Assembly: GCA_019637155.1 (NCBI GenBank)
Contig: JAHBWE010000030.1
Location: 41,646 to 105,645, forward strand
Direction of reading: 5' to 3'
Length of the DNA: 64,000 nt
DNA from: Labilithrix sp.
GTDB taxonomy: Bacteria; Myxococcota_A; Polyangia; Polyangiales; Polyangiaceae
Shown here: piece by piece, positions 57,658-64,000 of the stretch
How positions within the stretch are numbered: position 1 is the first letter of the stretch
Layout of the letters: the number at the start of each line of letters is the position of its first letter
Program-made: the position numbers and the translations under genes
The notes under the pieces: generated by a model
Seen by the model: only the letters and a program-made list of their open reading frames with translations
What the model was told of the DNA's origin: nothing
Database searches by the model: none

Positions 57658-59298
57658 TCAGCGCGCCGCGAGATAAGCGATCGCGCCGTCGAAGGCCGCC
57701 TTCCGCAGCGTCTGGTCGTCGTCCGGGACGTACTCCGAGAGCCCCTCCTGCCTGAGCCACTCGAGGCCCTGCGCGCGCGTGAGGTCACCCCAGAAACCGG
57801 GCCCGTACTCGATGCCGCGGAGGAACGCGCCGAGCTTGTACTCGGCCTTCCGCGGATCCGCCTCGTCGCCGACGGCGGCCTTCAGCATCCCGATCGTCTC
57901 GGTCGCGTCGAGGTCGAAGACGATCTGCGCGACCTGGACGCCGATGAAGCGGATCGCCGTGTAGCTGTGCTCGCTCATCGACGCCGGGTCGACGCCGAGG
58001 ATCCACCGGATGTCGGTCGGGGCGAGCTTCACGTCGCGCGCGAGGGTGCGGGCGAGGACCGGGCTCGCGTCGATCATCGATCCCGTCAGCGCCGCGTCGA
58101 TGCCCGCGGCCGGGAGGCACGCGGCGAGGTCGGCGCGCTCCTGCTCCGCGAGGCGCCGGTCCTCGAGCCAGTCGGCGAACCAGTGGATGCCGAGCGCGAC
58201 GGTGGCGAGGATCGGACCGATCGGACCCGCGCCGGCGAGGACGAGGATCGAGGCGCCGAGCGCGACGACGTCGCCGACGACGCGCACCTTCGCGTTGAGG
58301 CTGTCGTGCCATTTGCCGGCGTCGTTCCACAGCTTGATCGCGTTCATCACGACCGCGATCCCCTGCGCGACCTTCCCCGACCACTTGACGATCTTCTCCG
58401 CGAGCGGGCTCGACTCGACGCCGAGGACGAGGCGGCGAAAGAGCGAGATGCCCTCCGCGACCCCGGTGACGGCGTGGGTGCCGCTGTCGAGGAGCTCCTG
58501 GAGCGCGGCGTTCACGTCGCCGGCGACGAGGTCGGAGCCGATCTCCCAGATCGCGATGAGGCCGGCGATCGTGCGGAGAGACTGGATCGTGGTGGCGGTG
58601 GAGATGCCGGCGCTCTGACCGAGCATGTCGTTGCCGTCGAGCGCCTCGTAGCGCCGGAGCCAGCCGGCGATCTTCCGGCAGGCGTCGCCGCCCTGCTCGA
58701 GGACCGACGCGGTCTCTGCCACCGCCGCGTCCTTCGTCCCGCGCTCGAGGAGCGCGCGGAGGAACCCGGACGGGAGCGCGGGGGCGAGCACGTGATCGAC
58801 GACGTCCTCGTCGCTCACGCCGCGGAGGACGAGGCGCTTCGAGAGCGCCGACGCCGCGAACACGAGCGCCGACCTCGCCTCCGGCGTCTTCGCGACGAGG
58901 ACGTAGCCCTCGTAGAGGCGGCGCGGCCCGAGCTGCTCGGTCGCCATCGGATCCGCCGCGATCGCGTCGAGCTGCGTCGCGAGCTCCCGCGCCTTCGCGT
59001 GGTAGTCGCCCTCGATCGCGACGACGTCGGGGAGCCCGTTGAACGCGCGCGTGAACGCGCTCTGCTCCTCGGCCGTGAGCATCGCGCCGACGCGGCCGAG
59101 CGCGCGGCTCAGCCGGGCGTCGGTCTCGTCCTTCTTCTCGGTCGCCCGCTCGAGCGCGCCGACCGCCTCCCGCGCCGCGGTGGGATCCGTAGCCGCGGCG
59201 GAGGTCGCTCCGGCCTCCTCTGCCGCCGTGTCCGCGCACCCCACAAGAGTCAGCGTCACGAAGAAGGCGCCGAGAAGGAGGCGGAAGCGAGCGAGCAT
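57658..59298 (-). CDS. Large lipoprotein of unknown function
   Basis: 546 residues from the ATG at 59298. The signal RLLLGAFFVTLTLVGC has a lipobox; Ala/Thr-rich linker follows. The body is helical with Ala/Leu-rich repeats (DAIAADPMATEQLGPRRLYE, VLAPALPSGFLRALLERG) and a hydrophobic segment near residue 345 (RVVGDVVALGASILVLAGAG, then PIGPILATVALGIHWFADWL) that may be membrane-associated. Cys are few (GGDACRK, LAACLP). No known family is recognised. It is divergent from the DUF3160 gene, 121 bases away. Confidence 0.72.
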   Translation of the reverse strand: MLARFRLLLGAFFVTLTLVGCADTAAEEAGATSAAATDPTAAREAVGALERATEKKDETDARLSRALGRVGAMLTAEEQSAFTRAFNGLPDVVAIEGDYHAKARELATQLDAIAADPMATEQLGPRRLYEGYVLVAKTPEARSALVFAASALSKRLVLRGVSDEDVVDHVLAPALPSGFLRALLERGTKDAAVAETASVLEQGGDACRKIAGWLRRYEALDGNDMLGQSAGISTATTIQSLRTIAGLIAIWEIGSDLVAGDVNAALQELLDSGTHAVTGVAEGISLFRRLVLGVESSPLAEKIVKWSGKVAQGIAVVMNAIKLWNDAGKWHDSLNAKVRVVGDVVALGASILVLAGAGPIGPILATVALGIHWFADWLEDRRLAEQERADLAACLPAAGIDAALTGSMIDASPVLARTLARDVKLAPTDIRWILGVDPASMSEHSYTAIRFIGVQVAQIVFDLDATETIGMLKAAVGDEADPRKAEYKLGAFLRGIEYGPGFWGDLTRAQGLEWLRQEGLSEYVPDDDQTLRKAAFDGAIAYLAAR

Positions 59299-59419
59299 GT
59301 GCGCACCTCGTCGCACCTGGTGTGCCGGACATACTGTCCAAAGAAAACGCGTCGTTAGCGCGGATCGTATGGAGCCCGTGATTTCGTCACGATCCTCAGG
59401 CGTTCTGCGAAGAGCACGC

Positions 59420-62053
59420 ATGGGCTTTTTGTCAACGTCAGGGGCTTCGCCCCCGACACCCCCACCCCAGACACGGCCCTCGAAGACTCGGGGCGCTTCG
59501 CGCCCGCTTGCGCGGCCGCTTCTGGGGCCCCTTCTCCTCTTCTGTGTTCTGGCCGCTGGCTGCCTGGTTCGGCCGCCGAAGCCGCCGGCCCGCGGCGCGC
59601 TGCCGCCCCCGCCGCCCCCGGCCAGCCCGGAGGTGCAGCAGCCGGTTCCGCCCCCGCCGCCGGAGATCGCGAGCTTTTCGTACGGCAAGCAGACGCGGCG
59701 CGATCCGAACGACCTCTGCGAGCCGGTCGAGGAGAACCTCGCGCGCGCGGCGAAGGCGATCGTGGCGGGCTCGAGCGCGGCGCCGATCCCGCATCGCGCG
59801 TGGGATCCGAGCAAGCCGCCGAAGTACATGGACATCGTCGATCGGCGGTATTCGCTCACGTCGGTCGAGAAGGCGATGCTGAAGAAGAACGGCTTCGTCG
59901 TCCCGGCGCGCCTCTCCGAGCCCGGCTACGCGTACGCGCTGCACGACGTCTACCAGTCGCAGCTGCCGGTCTTCATCTCCGCCGACGCCGTGTTGCATGC
60001 AATCTACAAGGGCAACGACTCCGTCTTCGTCGAGGCGGAGCTGGCCCTCCTCGAGCCGCTCGAGCGCGCGCTCGGCAAGATGCACGCCGCGATCGAGCGG
60101 GGCGGCTACCCGAGCGAGGTCGCCCTCGATCTCGATCTCTACCTCACGGTGGCGCGCCAGCTCCTCGCCGGCGACGCGACCGAGATCGAGCCGCGCTTCA
60201 AGAGCACCGATCCGAAGCCGTTCGTCGAGCGCGCGGAGGCCGGCAACGGCGGCCTCGTGAACACGACGATGTTCGGGCGCGCGCGCATGATCGACTGGTC
60301 GCAGTACACGCCGCGCGGTCACTACGCGGGCAACTTCGATCTCGAGCGCTGGTTCCGCGCGGTGACGTGGCTCTCGCGCCTCGAGCTGAACCTCGTGTCG
60401 CGCGCGTCGCGGAGCTCGCAGCCGGGGCTCGTCCCGAACCCGGAGGAGACGCCGCGCGAAGCGGTCGACGCGCTCGCCCTCGCCGACACCGCCGAGCGCG
60501 CGGGCGTGCTCGCGGACCTCGATCGGATCGAGCTCTTGTGGAGCGAGCTCGCCGGCAAGCGCGAGGACGTGTCGCTCCGGTCGCTCCTCGCGCTCAAGAA
60601 GCAGGCGAACATCACGACGTTCGCGATCCCGGACGCGGCCGACAAAGTGAAGGCCGCGATCGGCGGCAACTTCCAGCGCACGACGCGCATGCACTACATG
60701 CCGCAAGGCTCGCTCCCGCTCCCGGCGATCGCGACGATGATCGGTCCGCGCGCGGTCCCCGACGCCGCGGTCTCCACCTACCTCGTGCACGCCACCGTGA
60801 GCGGGCGCGCGATGCCGTCGTTCGCCGATCTCCTCTTCATGCTCGGCAACGATCGCGCGAAGCCGTGGCTCGCGAACGACCTCGCCGCGTTCCCGGCGCT
60901 GCAGGCGAACCTCGATCGCGGTCGCGGAGAGCTCGGCGCGATCCCGCCGGCCGACGTCTACGGCGCGTGGCTCGGCGCGGTCCGCGCGATCTCCGCGCCG
61001 AACGAGGGAGAGAAGCCGTCGTTCATGAAGACGGCCGCGTACGAGGACATGAAGGTCAACACGACCGTCGCGGCGTACGGCCAGCTCCGGCACAACTACG
61101 TCCTCGTCGCGGGGCAGCCCTACGACGAAGGCGGCTGCGAGATCCCGGACGGTTACGTCGAGCCCGCGCTCGCGCTCTACGAGTCGCTCGTCACGTACGC
61201 GCAGCGCGGCGGCGCGGCGATGAAGGCGATCGGCGCCTCGAAGGAGAGCGTCGAGTACTTCGCGCGCCTCGAGAAGACGCTCGGCGTCCTCGTCGCGATC
61301 GTGAAGGACGAGCTCGCGGGCCGTCCGCTCTCGGAGGAGGAGAAGCGGTGGCTCTCGATGACGACCGAGATCGTGCCGCCGTCCTCCTTGGGACCGGGGA
61401 GCTACGACGGCTGGTACTTCGATCTGTTCCGCGACCTCCACGACGCGTTCAGCGAGCACGCGTTCGTCGCGGACTGGTTCACCTCCTCGAACGCGAGCGC
61501 GGTCGTCTACGCCGGGGCGAAGGAGCCGCGCCTCGGCCTCTTCGTCGTCGACGCGGGCGGCCCTCCTCGCGTCATGGTCGGCCCCGTCGCGCGCGCGTTC
61601 GAGCACGTCGGCTCGCTCGACGGACGCCTCACCGACAAGGACGCGTCGAAGGTCGGCGCGATGCGCGAGCCCTGGGCCGCGAGCTACACCGCGCCCGCCC
61701 CGCCGCCGCCGCCGCTCCAGATCGTGAACCTCTGGGACGGCGGGGAGACCGAGCGGCGCTACGCGGTGCGGAGCACACGCGCGCTCTCCGGCGTGACGCT
61801 GGAGCTCCTCGGTCACCATCGCGAGAAGCTCGCGGCGCAGACCGCGAACGTCGGCACGGCCTGGAGCGTCGTCACGATGAAGGTGAAGGCGGACGAGTGG
61901 GCGGAGGTGCTCCGCGTCCGTCACGGCGAGTCGGTCCAGATGATCCAGAACCGCTTCGGGACGATCACCGAGTCGTACGGCGGCATGCCGGACCTGACCT
62001 ACGAGGAGGCGGACACGGTGCGGCAAAAGCTCGACAACTCAGCGACAAAATAG
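59420..62053 (+). CDS. DUF3160 lipoprotein
   Basis: 877 residues from the ATG at 59420. The signal LLGPLLLFCVLAAGC carries a lipobox, preceded by about 33 residues encoded by a palindromic repeat (Ser/Pro/Arg-rich). The body matches DUF3160: LPVFISADAVLHAIYKGNDS, ALGKMHAAIERGGYPSEVAL, FRAVTWLSRLELNLVSR, LRHNYVLVAGQPYDEGGCE, GTITESYGGMPDLTYEEADT. The family is widespread in Myxococcota and other groups but its role is not known. The VIT/VWA gene follows 84 bases downstream on the same strand. Confidence 0.88.
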   Translation: MGFLSTSGASPPTPPPQTRPSKTRGASRPLARPLLGPLLLFCVLAAGCLVRPPKPPARGALPPPPPPASPEVQQPVPPPPPEIASFSYGKQTRRDPNDLCEPVEENLARAAKAIVAGSSAAPIPHRAWDPSKPPKYMDIVDRRYSLTSVEKAMLKKNGFVVPARLSEPGYAYALHDVYQSQLPVFISADAVLHAIYKGNDSVFVEAELALLEPLERALGKMHAAIERGGYPSEVALDLDLYLTVARQLLAGDATEIEPRFKSTDPKPFVERAEAGNGGLVNTTMFGRARMIDWSQYTPRGHYAGNFDLERWFRAVTWLSRLELNLVSRASRSSQPGLVPNPEETPREAVDALALADTAERAGVLADLDRIELLWSELAGKREDVSLRSLLALKKQANITTFAIPDAADKVKAAIGGNFQRTTRMHYMPQGSLPLPAIATMIGPRAVPDAAVSTYLVHATVSGRAMPSFADLLFMLGNDRAKPWLANDLAAFPALQANLDRGRGELGAIPPADVYGAWLGAVRAISAPNEGEKPSFMKTAAYEDMKVNTTVAAYGQLRHNYVLVAGQPYDEGGCEIPDGYVEPALALYESLVTYAQRGGAAMKAIGASKESVEYFARLEKTLGVLVAIVKDELAGRPLSEEEKRWLSMTTEIVPPSSLGPGSYDGWYFDLFRDLHDAFSEHAFVADWFTSSNASAVVYAGAKEPRLGLFVVDAGGPPRVMVGPVARAFEHVGSLDGRLTDKDASKVGAMREPWAASYTAPAPPPPPLQIVNLWDGGETERRYAVRSTRALSGVTLELLGHHREKLAAQTANVGTAWSVVTMKVKADEWAEVLRVRHGESVQMIQNRFGTITESYGGMPDLTYEEADTVRQKLDNSATK
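59436..59527 (+). repeat. GC-rich palindromic repeat at the 5' end of the DUF3160 gene
   Basis: Nested inverted repeats: GGGGC/GCCCC around TTC (59441-59453), GGGCGC/GCGCCC around TTC (59491-59505), and outer arms CCCCAGA (59465-59471) with TCTGGGG (59521-59527). The shape resembles dispersed palindromic elements in myxobacterial genomes. It lies between the start codon and the lipoprotein signal, and stays in frame (no stop), so it lengthens the signal peptide start by about 30 residues. Confidence 0.6.
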
Positions 62054-62137
62054 GGTCTGATGGGGCGGCCAGGGTGGGGACCCCTCACGCCTCGAAACTT
62101 TTCGAGGGTCGGTACGTCTCATCTGGCCCGGATCCCC

Positions 62138-64000
62138 ATGCACGAGAAGACCCTCCTCTACGCCGCCCTTGGAGTCACCGCCGTCGCCGCCGCCTTCGGC
62201 GTCTACAAAGCCAAAGATCAAGGGCCGAACCCGGAGATCGCGCCGATCCCGCTGAGCGACTCCTCGTCGAAGGGGATCACGAACGCGGAGGTCCCGATCC
62301 GCCTCACCGCCTCCGACGGCACGGGCCTGAAGCTCGTCGCGCTGAAGGCGGAGGCGGCGGTGGAGGATCCCCTCGCGCTCACGGAGCTCCACCTCACGTT
62401 CGAGAACCCCGAGCCCCGCGTCCTCGAGGGCACGTTCCGCATCACGCTGCCGCAGGGCGCCTCGCTGAGCCGCTTCGCGATGAAGGTCGGCGAGACCTGG
62501 CAAGAGGGCGAGGTGGTGGAGAAGCAGCAGGCGCGCGCGGCCTACGAAGACTTCCTCCATCGCAAGCAGGACCCCGCGCTCATGGAGCAGGGCGCCGGCA
62601 ACGAGTTCTCGGCGCGCGTGTTCCCGATCCCCGCGCGCGGCACGAAAGAGATCATCGTCACGTACTCCGAGGCGGTGGAGATCAGCCAGCCGTACGTGCT
62701 GCCGCTCCGCGGCCTCCCGCAGCTCGGCAGCCTCGACGTGAGCGTGCACGTCACCGGCAAGACGGCGTCCGCGAACGGCGGCAAGACCGACGCGACCTAC
62801 GCCATCCACCAGACGAAGTTCACGCCGGCGTCGGACTTCGTGGTCGAGTCGAAGCAGCTCCCGCGCAGCCCCGGCCTCCGCGCCGGGCGGCTCGCGATCA
62901 CGCGCGTGATCCCGTTCGCGCAGTCGCGGCCCGAGCCGGTCGGCTCCGCGGTCGTGCTCGTCGACACGAGCGCCTCGCGCGGCCTCGGCATCCGCGATCA
63001 AGCGAAGGCGGTGCGCGACATGCTCGCGAAGCTCCCGTCGGACACGACCGTGACGGTCGCGTGCTTCGATCAGGAGGTCGTCCCGCTCTACGAGGGCAAG
63101 GCGAGCGGCTTCGGCGAGAAGGAGATCAGCACGATCGTCGCGCGCGGCGCGCTCGGCGCCTCCGACTTCGAGAACGCGATCGGCTGGGCGGGAGCGGAGG
63201 CGAAGAAGAAGAAGGCGAGCCGGATCGTCTTCGTCACCGACGGCGTCGCGACCGCGGGCGAGACCGACGCGCAGAAGTTGAAGCTCACGGTCGAGGCGCT
63301 GCGCGACGCGGGCGTCACGCGCATGGACGCGATCGCGACCGGCGGCATCCGCGACGACGGCTTCCTCCGGACCGTCGTCCGCGGCGTGCTCGATCGCGAC
63401 GGCGTCGTCCTCGACGGCAAGCTCGGCGCGGACGCGATCGCGCGGCGCCTCGGCGAGGCGACGAGCTCCGGCGTCGCGGTGAACGTCGAGGGCGCGCGGT
63501 GGTCGTACCCCGAGAAGCTCGACGGCCTCCAGGCCGGCGACGAGGTCCTCGTCTACGCCGAGCTCGAGGACGACGGGCAGCCGGTGAAGATCAGCGTCGG
63601 CGGTCAGCCCTTCAACCCGGACCTCCGCACGATCGAGCGTCCGCTCGTGGAGCGCGCGTGGGCGCAGGCGAAGATCCAGAGCCTCGTCGAGCAGCCGAAG
63701 GACAACGCGGCCGCGACGAAGACCGAGATCATCGCGCTCTCGACGCGGCACCGCGTGCTCTCGCCGTACACCGCGCTCCTCGTCCTCGAGAACGACTGGG
63801 ACTACCGCCGCTTCAACATCGACCGCAACGCGAAGGTCGACATCCTCACCGTCGAGGACGGCAAGGTCGCGGTGACGGAGAGCGGCCGCGTCCGTGAGGA
63901 CGAGAACAAGAAGCGCTTCGCGCTCGAGAAGTCGAAGGCGAAGGGCGGCGGCGGCGCGGAGGCGAAGGCCGAGAGCGCGCCGGTCGCCGCCGCCGAGCCG
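62138..64000 (+). CDS. VIT and VWA domain protein (partial, open at right edge)
   Basis: 621 codons visible from the ATG at 62138, running off the window. The N-terminus is a membrane helix (LLYAALGVTAVAAAFGVY), so the rest faces the periplasm. The VIT domain covers residues 45-185 (LTELHLTFENPEPRVLEG, AYEDFLHRKQDPALMEQ, NEFSARVFPIPARGTKEI). The VWA domain follows with the MIDAS residues VLVDTSASRGLG (DxSxS) and IVFVTDGVATAGETD. The C-terminal part (LSTRHRVLSPYTALLVLEND, then a Lys/Glu/Ala-rich tail) is typical of bacterial inter-alpha-trypsin-inhibitor-like proteins. It may bind surface or matrix proteins through metal-dependent contacts. Confidence 0.9.
   Translation, partial: MHEKTLLYAALGVTAVAAAFGVYKAKDQGPNPEIAPIPLSDSSSKGITNAEVPIRLTASDGTGLKLVALKAEAAVEDPLALTELHLTFENPEPRVLEGTFRITLPQGASLSRFAMKVGETWQEGEVVEKQQARAAYEDFLHRKQDPALMEQGAGNEFSARVFPIPARGTKEIIVTYSEAVEISQPYVLPLRGLPQLGSLDVSVHVTGKTASANGGKTDATYAIHQTKFTPASDFVVESKQLPRSPGLRAGRLAITRVIPFAQSRPEPVGSAVVLVDTSASRGLGIRDQAKAVRDMLAKLPSDTTVTVACFDQEVVPLYEGKASGFGEKEISTIVARGALGASDFENAIGWAGAEAKKKKASRIVFVTDGVATAGETDAQKLKLTVEALRDAGVTRMDAIATGGIRDDGFLRTVVRGVLDRDGVVLDGKLGADAIARRLGEATSSGVAVNVEGARWSYPEKLDGLQAGDEVLVYAELEDDGQPVKISVGGQPFNPDLRTIERPLVERAWAQAKIQSLVEQPKDNAAATKTEIIALSTRHRVLSPYTALLVLENDWDYRRFNIDRNAKVDILTVEDGKVAVTESGRVREDENKKRFALEKSKAKGGGGAEAKAESAPVAAAEP

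Noticed and set aside
59800..63897. 1365-codon plus-strand open frame
   Set aside because: Shadow of DUF3160 and VIT/VWA in another frame; composition is Arg-rich and has no domain.
1..64000. CRISPR array, prophage, insertion sequence or tRNA genes
   Set aside because: No spaced direct repeats of suitable length, no integrase or transposase motif and no cloverleaf sequence were recognised by eye; a tRNA scan and an IS search would be decisive.

Overview
The window is GC-rich (about 70 percent), densely coding DNA from a Gram-negative bacterium, most likely a myxobacterium of the class Polyangia (Myxococcota). This is inferred from several signs: many short lipoprotein precursors with a lipobox followed by D/G/S/T-rich linkers, a MYXO-CTERM-like tail on a trypsin-like protease, DUF3160, VIT/VWA and Cys-rich lipoprotein families, and GTG/TTG starts with very frequent GTGA or ATGA stop/start overlaps. 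No rRNA, tRNA, CRISPR array, integrase, transposase or phage gene was seen. No stretch longer than about 300 bases lacks a gene; the longest, 11175-11460, holds the stranded end of a lipoprotein gene.

Layout. 1-6.5 kb: the end of a TamB-like gene, a beta-barrel protein, a class IV aminotransferase, a GT2 + DUF2304 glycosyltransferase pair, apolipoprotein N-acyltransferase and a matrixin-like protease. 6.5-12.3 kb: a minus-strand run of exported proteins (polymer-forming lipoprotein, large HEFGH metallopeptidase, two lipoproteins). 12.4-24.8 kb: a membrane glycosyltransferase, two tandem RlaP-like nucleotidyltransferases, PIMT + DUF2071, enoyl-CoA hydratase, a sigma-70 factor, a LysR regulator with a divergent FMN reductase, an esterase lipoprotein and two YceI proteins. 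24.8-26.4 kb: an outer-membrane protein gene cut off by a DUF1016 nuclease gene that carries palindromic repeats. 26.4-37.8 kb: TerB-like protein, RF3, a zinc ribbon protein, LRR lipoprotein, GMC oxidoreductase, a clostripain-like protease with a partner lipoprotein, peroxiredoxin, M15 peptidase and two Cys-rich lipoproteins. 37.8-49.5 kb: a hotdog protein, a secreted EEP nuclease, trypsin, a histidine kinase + receiver pair, CLC channel, J-domain protein, SMUG1, an XRE regulator facing a small membrane protein across a palindrome, and Tim44-like + TPM proteins. 49.5-64 kb: PilZ, a coiled-coil protein, small lipoproteins, a vertebrate-type protein-arginine deiminase lipoprotein between an EEP hydrolase and a HEAT-repeat protein, a di-heme peroxidase with a beta-propeller, DUF3160, and a VIT/VWA protein running off the right edge.

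How the genes work together. The strongest theme is the cell envelope: TamB and Lnt build it, and more than a dozen of the remaining genes encode surface lipoproteins or secreted proteases. Many neighbours are translationally coupled. The most unusual items are the lipoprotein PAD, the clostripain/lipoprotein pair whose start region lies in a perfect hairpin, the lipoprotein gene with an in-frame TGA before its conserved C-terminal motif, and the outer-membrane protein/DUF1016 chimera.
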